From an uncultured Lachnospiraceae bacterium (GTDB lineage: Bacteria; Bacillota; Clostridia; Lachnospirales; Lachnospiraceae), in assembly GCA_934394565.1 (NCBI GenBank), contig CAKRQV010000003.1, positions 1-64,000 of the forward strand: a DNA stretch of 64,000 nucleotides. The letters are read 5' to 3'. Each line of letters starts with the position of its first letter. Positions within the stretch are counted from its first letter, which is position 1. The notes beneath the pieces were generated by a model that saw only the letters and a program-made list of their open reading frames with translations, was not told the origin of the DNA and ran no database searches. The translations under genes were made by a program, and so were the position numbers. Positions 47,098 to 56,543 of this stretch are shown one piece after another.

Positions 47098-48543
47098 TTA
47101 GTAGCCGGCCAGCCACGTATACATTTCTTCGTACTGTTTTGCGGAATTGGCCCAGGAGAAATCCTTCTTCATGCCACGTTCCACGATCTTATTCCATTCT
47201 CTCTTATTATCATAGTATACCTGTTCAGCATAACGGATAGCCCCCAACATTTCATGGGCATTGTAATTCGTAAAACTGAAACCTGTACCTGTACCTTCGT
47301 ATTCGTTGTACGGCTCTACTGTATCTTTCAGGCCTCCAGTCTCTCTAACGATCGGCACCGTGCCATATCTGAGGCTCATCAGCTGGCTCAGTCCACAGGG
47401 TTCAAAAAGTGACGGCATCAGAAAAGCATCACAGGAACCATAAATGCGATGAGACAGGGCATCTGAATAGTAAATATTCGCCGATACCTTTTTATCGTAT
47501 TTCCATGCAAAATGACGGAACATATTTTCGTAACGTTCTTCGCCTGTGCCCAGAACGACCAGCTGAATGGAATCCTGGCACAGCTCATCCATGATATAAG
47601 CGATCAGGTCAAATCCTTTCTGGTCCGTCAGACGGGATACCACACCGATCATCATGGCCTTCGGATCTACCTCAAGACCGAGCTCTTTCTGCAGAGCTAC
47701 TTTGTTTTTTACTTTTTCTTTTCTGAAATTCTCTACGGAATACGTTTTTTCCAGACATTTGTCTGTCTGTGGGTTAAATACATCGTAATCAATACCGTTT
47801 ACGATACCACGCAGATCATGGCTGCGGGCATTCATCAGGCCGTCAAGACCCTCACCATAAAATGGTGTTTTGATCTCTTCTGCATATGTATTGCTGACGG
47901 TTGTAATCGCATCGGCATATACCAGACCGCCTTTTAAGAAATTGGCATCGTGATCTTTTTCCAGCTTATCCGGGGTAAAGAAATAATCGGAAAGTCCGGT
48001 GATGCTCTTGATCGTCGGGATATTCCATACGCCCTGGAATTTCAGGTTGTGGATCGTCATGATGCTCTTGATTCCGCGGTAATACTCATCTGCTGCAAAA
48101 CGTTCTTTCAGATACACCGGCACAAGTCCTGTCTGCCAGTCATGGCAGTGAATGATGTCAGGTCTGAAACCAACCACCGGGAGGATGGACAGTGCTGCTT
48201 TACAGAAAAAGGCATATTTTTCCAGATCCCACGGCATACCGGCATAGATCTGATCACCGCTGAAATGTTCTTCATTATCGATAAAATAGAACTTTACACC
48301 GTCATATTCCATCTCAAAAATACCGACATACTGCTGTCTCCAGTTCAGATCCATGTAAAAATTTGTGATATACTGCATCTGATCACGGAATTCCTGCTTG
48401 ATGGCTGCGTATTTGGGGATTACGACTCTGACATCAAAATACTCCTTCGGGAAACATTTCGGTAAAGAGCCGACAACATCCGCAAGCCCGCCGGTCTTTA
48501 TAAAAGGCGTGGACTCGGAAGCCACAAACAAAACATTTTTCAT
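47098..48543 (-). CDS. glgA: Glycogen synthase (ADP-glucose type, GT5)
   Basis: A 481-residue enzyme that extends glycogen using ADP-glucose. The ADP-glucose-binding motif KTGGLADVVGSLPK is at residues 15-28; HCHDWQTGLVP and the GT-B C-terminal motif PSLFEPCGLSQLMSLRYG follow. ATG 48543 has GGAGGG upstream; the frame stays open to 48636 without similarity. No other glg gene is in the window. Clostridia often store glycogen before sporulation, so its position beside spo0A is suggestive only. Confidence 0.94.
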   Translation of the reverse strand: MKNVLFVASESTPFIKTGGLADVVGSLPKCFPKEYFDVRVVIPKYAAIKQEFRDQMQYITNFYMDLNWRQQYVGIFEMEYDGVKFYFIDNEEHFSGDQIYAGMPWDLEKYAFFCKAALSILPVVGFRPDIIHCHDWQTGLVPVYLKERFAADEYYRGIKSIMTIHNLKFQGVWNIPTIKSITGLSDYFFTPDKLEKDHDANFLKGGLVYADAITTVSNTYAEEIKTPFYGEGLDGLMNARSHDLRGIVNGIDYDVFNPQTDKCLEKTYSVENFRKEKVKNKVALQKELGLEVDPKAMMIGVVSRLTDQKGFDLIAYIMDELCQDSIQLVVLGTGEERYENMFRHFAWKYDKKVSANIYYSDALSHRIYGSCDAFLMPSLFEPCGLSQLMSLRYGTVPIVRETGGLKDTVEPYNEYEGTGTGFSFTNYNAHEMLGAIRYAEQVYYDNKREWNKIVERGMKKDFSWANSAKQYEEMYTWLAGY

Positions 48544-48651
48544 GTGTATACCCTCCGTCATACATATAATACTTGCCTCTGCCACGTGTTTGCAGACGCT
48601 TAAAATTATATATATTATACTGCATTTTTTCTGCAAAAGGAAGCATTATAT

Positions 48652-49449
48652 TCACACGCTGCGATATTCCAGGCGGATCTTATCCGCAATCAGAGCAATA
48701 AATTCCGAGTTTGTCGGCTTTCCTTTTCCGGAATTTACAGTATAACCAAACAGTTCATCGATGGCATCCAGTTTGCCCCGGCTCCAGGCCACTTCTATGG
48801 CATGACGGATCGCACGCTCGACACGACTTGGGGTTGTCTGGTGTTTCTTTGCAATCGTCGGATACAAAATTTTGGTAATAGAATTAAGCATCTCCATATC
48901 GTTTACCGCCATAATGATCGCATCCCGCAGATACTGATATCCCTTGATATGGGCCGGAACGCCGATCTCATGGATCACATTGGTAACATCCATTTCCAGA
49001 TTTCTTTCCAGAAGCTTCGGAGCCTGTCCTGCAACGGCAATATCGGCCTTTGTGACAAAACCCGGGACAATGCCTCTTCTCAGCGTTTTGATTCTTTTCA
49101 GGATCATATCGTTATCAAAAGGCTTCAAAATATAATAGTACGCACCAAGATTAAATGCATCTTCTGTAATTCTCTCCTGACTGACGGCAGATACAACGAT
49201 GAATACCGGCTGTTTTTTGACGTTTTCATCTCTCTGGATCCGCTCCATTACGGTCAGTCCGTCCTCTTTTGGCATAATAATGTCTAAAAGCACAACATCA
49301 GGCTGTTTATTTAGAATGATATCATAGATATCCTTTCCGTTATCTGCCTGGCCTACCAGTTCAAGTTCACTATCACTGGCAATAACACTGCCAAGCATAT
49401 GTATAATCCTCTCATTATCATCTGCGATAGCGACTCCGATCTTTTCCAT
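48652..49449 (-). CDS. spo0A: Stage 0 sporulation protein A, response regulator
   Basis: A 265-residue master regulator of sporulation entry. The receiver domain (about 5-125) has the acidic pocket ADDNERI, the phospho-acceptor Asp in [14 protein letters not shown] near 56, VVSAVSQE and the Lys in YILKPFDND. The C-terminal DNA-binding domain shows [21 protein letters not shown], a near-invariant Spo0A signature. ATG 49449 has GGAGAG upstream. The upstream region contains several 0A-box-like sites, which fits autoregulation. Confidence 0.97.
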   Translation of the reverse strand: MEKIGVAIADDNERIIHMLGSVIASDSELELVGQADNGKDIYDIILNKQPDVVLLDIIMPKEDGLTVMERIQRDENVKKQPVFIVVSAVSQERITEDAFNLGAYYYILKPFDNDMILKRIKTLRRGIVPGFVTKADIAVAGQAPKLLERNLEMDVTNVIHEIGVPAHIKGYQYLRDAIIMAVNDMEMLNSITKILYPTIAKKHQTTPSRVERAIRHAIEVAWSRGKLDAIDELFGYTVNSGKGKPTNSEFIALIADKIRLEYRSV

Positions 49450-49579
49450 TACCTTTCTCTCCTCTCCGTTCTTCAAAATCTCGTAATATTGATCAGTATG
49501 TTCCAAGTTCAGGGCCCATGCAGTTTTTTTCTGCACCATGTAACGTAAATTATAATTTTGCCTGACCTGTAATTCAATA

Positions 49580-49708
49580 TTCGACGACCTGGAAATGGAA
49601 TATTTTACCGCAAAACATTCACCGCTTCGACTGTGTTCAACACAATTGAGAGTTTTCCTCGACAGTGATGAGATGGCCTGTTTTTTGCCCGTTTTTTCTG
49701 TTGTCGAA
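49580..49708. promoter_or_regulatory. Cluster of Spo0A-box-like sequences upstream of spo0A
   Basis: TGTCGAA, the 0A-box core, is exact at 49702-49708. One-mismatch forms lie at 49580-49586 (TTCGACG), 49626-49632 (TTCGACT) and 49658-49664 (CTCGACA). Four sites in 130 bp before spo0A suggest autoregulation. Apart from these and the terminator at 49747-49797, the 371-bp gap holds no gene. Confidence 0.5.
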
Positions 49709-49746
49709 TAATGGCGGGAAATGACGATATGTGCTGTAAACCGGAT

Positions 49747-49797
49747 TAAAAACGCTACAGGAAAATGCCTGGTGACAAAACGGCATTTTCCTGTAGC
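49747..49797 (-). terminator. Terminator of the membrane-protein gene at 49821
   Basis: A perfect 16-bp stem GCTACAGGAAAATGCC/GGCATTTTCCTGTAGC with a 12-nt loop and GTTTTTAAT on the minus strand. Confidence 0.9.
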
Positions 49798-49820
49798 TAC
49801 TGTCTTATGCGTATATGCAG

Positions 49821-51542
49821 TTACTTTCTGATAATTGTTGTAGCAGGTGTGATCTCCTGCTGTTCCCCTGTATAGGTAATCGTAACGTTATCTCCTGTGT
49901 TCAAGATCACAGCAAGTGGGCACTCACGGGCATTGATTGTATAGTAATGCGGGTCTCCGGCAAGCAGGAAGAAATAATAGGTATCACCGTTCATCGCTGC
50001 ACTGCGGATTTCCTGAATCTGACCTGCAGTCTGGGTTTTGGCTGCTGTATCAGTAAGTGCACTCTGGTCTGCTTCTTCTTCGGTCAGAATACCTTTTTCA
50101 AGCAACAGACTGCGGTAACTCTCCTGACACTCCTGTACAGTCTGACCAGTTGCCACGATCTGGTACTGCTGGACATTGACCATTGCATACATTTTCACAA
50201 GACCAGCCGTATCCTTTAATGCCATAAAATAGGTCGGTTCATCGGCAATATTAAGCAGCAGCGGGAAAGTCGCATCGTAATTGTACTGCTGTACCATACC
50301 CTCTGCGGAGGACATCGCAGAAAACTCTTCAGCACCTGCACAGGCATAATATTTTGCCTCTTTTGTACGCTGATTGACAAGGATAAAACCAATATTACCA
50401 CGATCTTCTGTAATGGAAGTAATACCGGTATACAACCACACATCATCGTCCATGGCAATATAATTATAGCCGTCAGTAGTCACTGTACAGTCTGTCTGTC
50501 CAAAGTAGGAATTCAAAAATCCGTGGATATAGGCCCCATGATTGTTATACTGGCTGATCAGCAGATCTGCGGAATATACACGGTCTACCCAGGTCGGTAC
50601 ATCCTTGACAGCGTAATACTGGCTTTTTCCGGTGATGGCATTCATCAGAACAGCGCCTTTGATATCATCACCATTGAAAAGACCGATTTTCTTTTCTGTA
50701 ACAGAGGCTACCCAGTACGGTGTACCCTCTTCATCAATTTCAAAATTAACATTATCAAACATCAGTGTCGGGTACTGGAAGCGAAGCTGTCTGCTCAGAT
50801 TCCGGTTAAACAATTCATACGGAGAAACCTTCATCCCTTCATCCAGACGCACAACCTGCACATCCTGAGTCACCATGTCAATGATCATATATGCCGGAAG
50901 ACCTTTGTCACGGTTTTTCCACCATTTGAAAAAGCCATCGTAGCCAAGATAAGCCACCCGGACAGGTTTTCCTTTGTAATTGATCTGAGAAGAATCCTCG
51001 CTGACAAAGAACTGGGATACCAGATCGGACAGATCACCGAGTTTTCTGTTCGCCAGATTGTTGGCAGAAGACGAATCCAGCATCGGAATCTGATCCAGAG
51101 AAATCTCCGTTACATCTTCCGAAAAATCTCCGGTCTCCGGCTTCAGAAGTGCGGAATAGGCGGAAGCACGAAACAGTGCCAGACCGGATCCCAGTCCCAG
51201 TACAACAACCAGGATCAGAACTACGGCAATGATGCAGGGAATCTTCATAGTATCTTTTACATAGGTCAGATACCCTCGCGCACCACCAGCCCTGACTCGT
51301 CCAAGAACGATCCGGCTTGCGGCGTAAACGACACACAGCAGGAAAAGGAACCAGTAAAATTCCAGTGCATGGATATTAATCGCCGGCAGCTCCACATAAA
51401 AATACACAGCACCAAAAATCACAGTAATCAAAAGGCTGAAAAGCAGACGTACTATGGGATGCATGGGTGTTTTTGACGGCTGCTCCCATACATAATCGTC
51501 TTTCTGTTTTCGATGTTTGTTAAACTTAAAAATAACGGACAT
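49821..51542 (-). CDS. Conserved membrane protein of unknown function with large extracytoplasmic domain
   Basis: I do not recognise a named family. The 573-residue protein has three hydrophobic segments (about 30-48, 55-75 and 96-122) followed by about 450 residues that are likely outside the membrane, rich in aromatic residues with no Cys pair or catalytic motif I can identify. Segments such as [20 protein letters not shown] and [20 protein letters not shown] suggest a repeated beta-rich fold. ATG 51542 has GGGAGG upstream. It is a single-gene unit between DUF2325 and spo0A. Confidence 0.6.
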   Translation of the reverse strand: MSVIFKFNKHRKQKDDYVWEQPSKTPMHPIVRLLFSLLITVIFGAVYFYVELPAINIHALEFYWFLFLLCVVYAASRIVLGRVRAGGARGYLTYVKDTMKIPCIIAVVLILVVVLGLGSGLALFRASAYSALLKPETGDFSEDVTEISLDQIPMLDSSSANNLANRKLGDLSDLVSQFFVSEDSSQINYKGKPVRVAYLGYDGFFKWWKNRDKGLPAYMIIDMVTQDVQVVRLDEGMKVSPYELFNRNLSRQLRFQYPTLMFDNVNFEIDEEGTPYWVASVTEKKIGLFNGDDIKGAVLMNAITGKSQYYAVKDVPTWVDRVYSADLLISQYNNHGAYIHGFLNSYFGQTDCTVTTDGYNYIAMDDDVWLYTGITSITEDRGNIGFILVNQRTKEAKYYACAGAEEFSAMSSAEGMVQQYNYDATFPLLLNIADEPTYFMALKDTAGLVKMYAMVNVQQYQIVATGQTVQECQESYRSLLLEKGILTEEEADQSALTDTAAKTQTAGQIQEIRSAAMNGDTYYFFLLAGDPHYYTINARECPLAVILNTGDNVTITYTGEQQEITPATTIIRK

Positions 51543-51683
51543 TTTCTTGCCTCCCTGGTCAGAGTATCTGCCATTTATGCAGTAAATAAACGTATAAATA
51601 ACGTATATTATCGACATACTATCACAGCAATGTCGAATCAGCAAGAAATTTGTCAATAAATCCGGGGATTTTCAGCAGAAAAC

Positions 51684-51719
51684 AAAAAAACCAGATTGCA
51701 AAGTGATCTGGCTTTTTTG
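51684..51719 (-). terminator. Terminator of the DUF2325 gene
   Basis: Stem CCAGAT/ATCTGG plus flanking A/T pairing, followed by T7 on the minus strand; T6 on the plus strand as well. Confidence 0.75.
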
Positions 51720-51746
51720 TAATATATTGAGATTAGATTGGAATTG

Positions 51747-52034
51747 TCAGGCTGTTGCTGTACAGTTTTTGAGGATCTCATCGAGAGCCGCACTACTGCT
51801 GGTATGGCAGCGGATCACCTGGGCATTGGTTTTCTTTGCACCATCCACAGCTGTCTTGATCATCTTATGGGAAACGGTATTGGTAAACAGGATAAAGACA
51901 TCGGGGCTTCCCATCTGTTTATCCATGTCCGCGGACATCTGGGTAAAAACCTTTGCCTTGCATTTGTAGCTCTTGCAGATTTTTTTATACTGACAGACCA
52001 TACGGTCATGTCCTCCGACAATTACAATACTCAT
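51747..52034 (-). CDS. DUF2325 domain protein
   Basis: A 95-residue protein made of one DUF2325 domain: MSIVIVGGHDRMVCQYKKIC at the start, a CKAKVFTQ strand and VIRCHTSSSAALDEIL at the end. Conserved Cys and His residues (C-x3-C pattern near 16-25 and RCH near 79) could bind a metal. The family has no settled function. ATG 52034 has AGGAGG upstream. Its promoter carries two TTAG-N6-CTAA palindromes, similar to metal-dependent repressor sites, so a link to metal homeostasis is likely. Confidence 0.8.
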   Translation of the reverse strand: MSIVIVGGHDRMVCQYKKICKSYKCKAKVFTQMSADMDKQMGSPDVFILFTNTVSHKMIKTAVDGAKKTNAQVIRCHTSSSAALDEILKNCTATA

Positions 52035-52074
52035 ATGTAGCTCCTCCTTCGTATGCATTCTGATATTTTCAGCA

Positions 52075-52120
52075 GTTAGTTTATGCTAACGATTATAAGT
52101 TAGATGCAGCTAATTGTCAA
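52075..52120 (-). promoter_or_regulatory. DUF2325 promoter with two palindromic operator-like sites
   Basis: Minus strand TTGACA (52115-52120), 17-nt spacer, TATAAT (52092-52097), a full consensus promoter. TTAG-N6-CTAA occurs at 52076-52089 (downstream of the -10) and at 52100-52113 (inside the spacer), 24 bp apart. The pattern resembles DtxR/MntR-type sites and predicts strong repression. Confidence 0.65.
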
Positions 52121-52237
52121 GCATCTTTCTGAAATTCCTATCGATTTACTATGTTTTGCAGGTATGCTTCTTTTTCTGCAGAAAAAAAGCACCGTCCTGC
52201 CCGGTTATATACCGACAGACCAATGCTTTTATCGTTT

Positions 52238-53593
52238 TTATTTCAGTGTACAGTATCTCTGCCATGTACCTTTCAGATACCTGCCGACAAACCATACTGC
52301 CCGGAATACCCAGTCTACGATCATCGCCCACCATACGCCGACTGCGCCCCAGCCATAGTGTACACCGATCACCATGCTCAGTCCGATCCTGAACACGATC
52401 ATCGAAAAGATTGAAATCACCATCGTAAAACGTACATCGTTGCAGGCACGCATCATATTTGGCAGGACAAAGGCAATCGGCCACAGAAGCATCGCCATAC
52501 CGTCATGGATCCAGACCAGATGCTGTGATAATGCTGTTGTTTCCGCACTGAGGCCATAAAATTTCAGAATAAACGGCAGAGTGGACAGAATCACCGCATT
52601 GATGGCGATCATGCCAATATAGGTGATAAGCATCAGCTTTTTCGTATAATATTTCACCTGTGACAGGCTGGCTGCACCGACGCACTGTCCGATAACCGTG
52701 ATCATCGCCAGACTCATGGCCTGTCCCATGATACAGCCCATACTGTCGAGACTGTTGGCCACGCCATTTGCTGCGATCTGCACCGTGCCGAAGCCGGAAA
52801 TAATGCTGACAACCGCCACACGTCCCAACTGGAAGATGCCGTTTTCAATGCCGCTTGGGATACCGATATAGAGGATCCGGCGGATGATCTTACCATCAAA
52901 ATGGAACTTTTCTTTTGTCATATGAATCACGTATCGGGGCTGTTTCAGCAGGATAAACAGGATCGCTGCTGCCACAATACGGGATAACAGCGTCGGCACA
53001 GCCACACCGGCAACGCCCATTTTCAGGACATAGATACCGATGGCATTGCCAACGATATTGACCGCATTCATGATGCAGGATGCCTTTAAAACGATCAGTG
53101 AATTCCCCATCGCCCGAAACAGCGCCGCTGCCGCATCGTACACGCCCATAAACGGGAAAGAAACCGCACAGATCAGCAGGTAGATCCGGGCATTTTCCAT
53201 AACATCGGCTTCAATGCTTCCAAAGAAAAAAGACAGGATCGGGCGACAGGCCAGCATACAGACCACCATGACGACAGATGAAAAAATCGCCACCGTATAG
53301 ATCAGCTGTCTTGAGGAATGACAGGCATCCTTTTCTCTCTTTGCCCCCAAAAACTGGGAGGTTACGACGGCACCACCGGTCGAAAGCGCAGCAAAAACGC
53401 TCAAAACAAGGTTGACCAGCATATCCACCAGCGATACGCCGGAAACAGCCGCCTCTCCGACAGAGGACACCATCATCGTATCCACCATACCTACCGTGAT
53501 CACCAGCGTCTGCTCCAGCACCAGGGGGAGGATCAGCTTTCGCAGGTCGGCATTGGAAAACAGGCGGGGGGATTCTTTTGTCTGTGTGTTCAT
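52238..53593 (-). CDS. MATE-family multidrug efflux transporter
   Basis: A 451-residue protein with twelve membrane helices in two pseudo-repeats. The first begins LRKLILPLVLEQTLVITVGMVDTMMVSSVGEAAVSGVSLVD, shown here in part as VDTMMVSSVGEAAVSGVS, the typical MATE helix-1/2 motif. Later GMVDT-like and PSGIENGIFQLGR segments mark the second half. ATG 53593 was chosen because AGGAG lies 10 nt upstream; an ATG three codons earlier is too close to it. The substrate is unknown. Confidence 0.9.
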   Translation of the reverse strand: MNTQTKESPRLFSNADLRKLILPLVLEQTLVITVGMVDTMMVSSVGEAAVSGVSLVDMLVNLVLSVFAALSTGGAVVTSQFLGAKREKDACHSSRQLIYTVAIFSSVVMVVCMLACRPILSFFFGSIEADVMENARIYLLICAVSFPFMGVYDAAAALFRAMGNSLIVLKASCIMNAVNIVGNAIGIYVLKMGVAGVAVPTLLSRIVAAAILFILLKQPRYVIHMTKEKFHFDGKIIRRILYIGIPSGIENGIFQLGRVAVVSIISGFGTVQIAANGVANSLDSMGCIMGQAMSLAMITVIGQCVGAASLSQVKYYTKKLMLITYIGMIAINAVILSTLPFILKFYGLSAETTALSQHLVWIHDGMAMLLWPIAFVLPNMMRACNDVRFTMVISIFSMIVFRIGLSMVIGVHYGWGAVGVWWAMIVDWVFRAVWFVGRYLKGTWQRYCTLK

Positions 53594-53779
53594 ATAGTGC
53601 ATTCTCCTGTATATATCTATCCGATATTTTTGCTTGCATATCTGACATCATTTATCATTTTTGCAAGCCAATATACTACATCCATATTTTTATATTTATC
53701 AACTCTTTGTCTTCAATACGTATTTCGAATTGTCCGCATATACTATACGCCGTTTTTGCCGGTTCGTCTATTTGGATTT

Positions 53780-53808
53780 TCACATTTTGTCGACCAGATA
53801 CATATTTT
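53780..53808 (+). promoter_or_regulatory. Sigma-E-like promoter of the cotJ operon
   Basis: TCACATT (53780-53786), 14-nt spacer, CATATTTT (53801-53808). It resembles the mother-cell sigma-E pattern and fits the known sigma-E control of cotJ in Bacillus. The start would be about 15-17 nt before the cotJA ATG, with its GGAG site between. Confidence 0.45.
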
Positions 53809-53831
53809 ATTAAAAAACGACTGGAGTTATC

Positions 53832-54023
53832 ATGGAAAGAAAAACCTGCTGCATGACGGAAAGCTACCGACCTGCCGTCAATATGGAACGATTTCCAGTT
53901 GCCATGGCCTATGTACCCTGGCAGCATTACCATACAACGTATGACCTGTGCCAGGCTTTTGCCCAGGGCACGATTTTTCCGGAACTGGATCGTCCGTTCT
54001 GTGGGAAAAGGGGGTGTCGATGA
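53832..54023 (+). CDS. cotJA: Spore coat associated protein CotJA
   Basis: A 63-residue protein with the family pattern VAMAYVPWQHYHTTYDLCQAFAQGTIFPELDRPF. Quoted in part, AYVPWQ and QGTIFPELD are near-invariant in CotJA. It is a small coat component made in the mother cell. The ATG has GGAG upstream. Its stop overlaps the cotJB start (ATGA), so the two are translationally coupled. Confidence 0.92.
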   Translation: MERKTCCMTESYRPAVNMERFPVAMAYVPWQHYHTTYDLCQAFAQGTIFPELDRPFCGKRGCR

Positions 54024-54307
54024 TGCGTACGATGCGCTGTAACAGAGAAATGCTCCTGGATCAGATCAACACCGTGAGCTTTGCTGCTTATGATATGCTC
54101 TTGTATCTGGACACTCATCCGAAGGATGACAAAGCCCTTGCTTATTATCAGGAGCAATGCTGTCTCAGAAAGCAACTGCTTGACGATTATGCCTGCCAGT
54201 TTGGCCCGCTGACCGCCGACTGTGCCTGTCAGACTGACTGCCCCGACTGGGCATGGATCATGCAACCATGGCCATGGGAAAACTGTCAGAAAGGAGGCAT
54301 GCGCTAA
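54020..54307 (+). CDS. cotJB: Spore coat protein CotJB
   Basis: A 95-residue protein of the CotJB family: LLDQINTVSFAAYDMLLYLDTHP near the start, ALAYYQEQCCLRKQLLDDY in the middle and CPDWAWIMQPWPWE near the end. It acts with CotJA and CotJC in the spore coat. ATG 54020 overlaps the cotJA stop. cotJC starts immediately after its stop codon. Confidence 0.92.
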   Translation: MMRTMRCNREMLLDQINTVSFAAYDMLLYLDTHPKDDKALAYYQEQCCLRKQLLDDYACQFGPLTADCACQTDCPDWAWIMQPWPWENCQKGGMR

Positions 54308-54535
54308 ATGTTTAATTATGAAAAGAGATTGGAATTTCCGGTAAACATCAAAACACCAAATGCCCAACTGGCACAGGTCATCATCAGTCAGTTTGGCGGT
54401 CCGGACGGGGAACTTGGAGCCTCGATGCGGTATCTGTCGCAGAGATATTCAATGCCGAACAGGACGTGTATGGGACTGTTGACAGATATTGGTACGGAGG
54501 AATTTGGTTTACTTTTCGAAAGTATTTCTACTTAA
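54308..54535 (+). pseudogene. cotJC: Spore coat protein CotJC (manganese-catalase family), 5' part interrupted by a prophage
   Basis: CotJC proteins are about 190-200 residues; this reading frame gives only 75. Residues 1-66 match the family (FPVNIKTPNAQLAQVIISQF, GGPDGELGASMRYLSQRYS, LLTDIGTEEF). The family then continues with A-H-L-E-M, completing the EExxH metal site. Here the sequence changes at about 54503-54510 to GLLFESIST and stops. The first prophage gene and its terminator begin right after. The rest of cotJC should lie at the other prophage end, outside the window. Excision would restore it. Confidence 0.85.
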
Positions 54536-54548
54536 TATCAAGAAATGC

Positions 54549-54590
54549 AAAAAAGGCCAGAAGCACACCTTATTCGTCTGCTTCTGACCT
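54549..54590 (-). terminator. Terminator of the phage lysis genes
   Basis: AGGTCAGAAGCA pairs with TGCTTCTGGCCT on the minus strand (G-U pair included), followed by TTTTTTG. It marks the end of the prophage transcript about 45 bp from the cotJC junction. Confidence 0.8.
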
Positions 54591-54624
54591 TATTCTACTT
54601 TATATGTGCCATTTATTCAACGGT

Positions 54625-55869
54625 TTAGTTTGCTGCCAAAGAGGTGATTGTTTTACTGCCTACGGTTCCCGGCCACTTTATGTCCAGTTTTGCAGATGCC
54701 TGGTATGCTTTGACAGCCGCTTCTGTTTTACTGCCAAATTCGCCGTCAATATCCAGCTTGTATCCAGCTTCGACCAGCTCCCACTGCAGCCACTTCACAG
54801 CCTCGCCTTTGGCACCTTTCTTCATACCTTCTTTCGGTTTCTTATATGGGTTTTTACCCTTGGATGTGCCCTCTACCTTGTTGCTGTATGTATAGTCCAT
54901 ATCTGCAAAAGTAAGTCCGTGTGTAAAGCCTCTGCCAGTTACTTTCGATTTTACACAACCGTAATCGATACCACGCTCCTCGATGCAGTAGGGTACGCCG
55001 TTTTCGTAGCCGATAAATACTGCTACGTGGCCGGTATGCCACAGGACTGTGCCTACAGCAAAATCCTTCAGATTTTTGATGGGCAGTCTTTTCTTTGCCT
55101 TGGCATACAGCTGGCTGGATCCGAGCTGCAGACCGCGGTATGCACCGATCAGACCGGAACAGTCACAGCAGATCTTTCCGACCATCTTCTTTTTCCTGGC
55201 TTTCTTCATATAATTTTCTGTAACCGTTTTGGGATACTGGCGGTGCATCTGCTGCATGAAACTTTTTGTCAGTTTCTTCATTTTGGATCCGTAAAAATAC
55301 GGTGTTCCCAACTTGCTTTTTGCATAAGCCGCCAGACCTTCTCCTGTCTTCGTTGCCATCTCCTTGCCCTCCTCTTCTTTTTTATAACATCTCTCGTATA
55401 CTTCTTTACCCCTGTTTCCGCGTACTGCCTGATTGGCTGCCGACTGATTGGCCGGACGTTCGAAGCGGAGCATAAACGCCATAGCGGCTTTGTACGGATC
55501 ATCTGCGGACTGCAGATCTTTTTTCAGTGATGCGCTCATCTCTTTCAAACTGTATTCCAGCTGCATTACCGGATTGCCGATGGATACGCCCTTCTGTTTA
55601 GCGTATGCCAGCAAGCCAGCCTTGCGGCCGCCAGACGTCCACTGGCAGAAACCGTAGCCTGCACTGTCTTTGCCAAACTTCTTATACTGGCCGGAATCCA
55701 CTGCTGCCGTGTACTGATCATCGGTATAGCCCAGACGTTTTTCGCAGCTGTTCTGCAGGTTTTTACTGTTATAGTTTGATTCGATTCCGATATTGGCCGT
55801 TATGCCGGCAGCTCCGGCCGGTGACATGCCATGGGCAACATACCAGTCATATATCTCTTTTTCATTCAT
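54625..55869 (-). CDS. Phage endolysin: tail-lysozyme-like domain, NlpC/P60-like domain and peptidoglycan-binding domain
   Basis: A 414-residue modular cell-wall hydrolase. Residues 1-145 match the phage tail-lysozyme type (IYDWYVAHGMSPAGAAGITANIGIESNYN, quoted in part as AAGITANIGIESNY; then AGYGFCQWTSGGRK). Residues 170-330 form an NlpC/P60-like peptidase with the catalytic Cys in ICCDCSGLIGAYRG and the His in WHTGHVAVFIGYE. The C-terminal 70 residues are a PG-binding-1 repeat (VKWLQWELVEAGYKLDIDGEFG). The ATG has an AGAAG-type site after the holin. It is the last gene of the phage late operon. Confidence 0.87.
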   Translation of the reverse strand: MNEKEIYDWYVAHGMSPAGAAGITANIGIESNYNSKNLQNSCEKRLGYTDDQYTAAVDSGQYKKFGKDSAGYGFCQWTSGGRKAGLLAYAKQKGVSIGNPVMQLEYSLKEMSASLKKDLQSADDPYKAAMAFMLRFERPANQSAANQAVRGNRGKEVYERCYKKEEEGKEMATKTGEGLAAYAKSKLGTPYFYGSKMKKLTKSFMQQMHRQYPKTVTENYMKKARKKKMVGKICCDCSGLIGAYRGLQLGSSQLYAKAKKRLPIKNLKDFAVGTVLWHTGHVAVFIGYENGVPYCIEERGIDYGCVKSKVTGRGFTHGLTFADMDYTYSNKVEGTSKGKNPYKKPKEGMKKGAKGEAVKWLQWELVEAGYKLDIDGEFGSKTEAAVKAYQASAKLDIKWPGTVGSKTITSLAAN

Positions 55870-55910
55870 GTTCTTCTCCCGGGAGGGCAGCTGCCCTCCC
55901 TGTCACATTT

Positions 55911-56405
55911 TCATTCCTTGTCGTTTCCGGTTACGTCCTCTGCCTTATCATCGATCTTGTCTTTCAGCACGGCAATATACTTTGTCAGCCATGCCGGTAC
56001 CGGCGCGCCGATGCGGCCTGCATTTTCTGTAATAGACAGCGCTTCATTCATGATATACCATATCGCTGTCATGAGGCCGAAAAAGGCTTTGATGTTCGGA
56101 ATTGTAATGCCGAGCGTTGTTGCTACATTGAGTACAGTATAGTCCAGCACCATGGCTACGGCGATCACGCACAGATATCCTACCTTTTTGGCGATGCCTA
56201 CAGCTCCTTTTTTGCTGGACCAGCCGTAGGCCGGATCCGATGGATGCTCTACTGCTTCCACCTTAGACGCCATCATGCCGGTGATGTAGTCAATCACCAT
56301 CAGTGCCATGAGCGTCATAAGCACCGGGAAGAGGATGCCGAGTTTTGCTGCGATCCAGGCGATAACGCCGGATGTGATCAGCTGGATTGTTGTGGTTGTT
56401 TTCAT
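55911..56405 (-). CDS. Phage holin (TcdE/toxin-secretion holin family)
   Basis: A 164-residue membrane protein with four hydrophobic segments (about 6-28, 30-45, 78-98 and 112-128). The MVIDYITGMMASKVE and WSSKKGAVGIAKKVGYL motifs are typical of the phage holin family 4 / TcdE group. Holins form the pores that release endolysin. ATG 56405 has AAGGAG 10 nt upstream; the frame runs open to 56441 but without a site. It lies just before the endolysin, as usual. Confidence 0.88.
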   Translation of the reverse strand: MKTTTTIQLITSGVIAWIAAKLGILFPVLMTLMALMVIDYITGMMASKVEAVEHPSDPAYGWSSKKGAVGIAKKVGYLCVIAVAMVLDYTVLNVATTLGITIPNIKAFFGLMTAIWYIMNEALSITENAGRIGAPVPAWLTKYIAVLKDKIDDKAEDVTGNDKE

Positions 56406-56543
56406 GTTCTTTGTTCTCCTTTTTTTGTAATAAAAATGCACCCGGGAATCCGGATGCGGTTATTGGGTACTTGTTATATTTTGAAACATTTTTTCCTATT
56501 GCTTTCACGCACGGTTCAATTCTGTTTTCTATAAAGCATTTGC

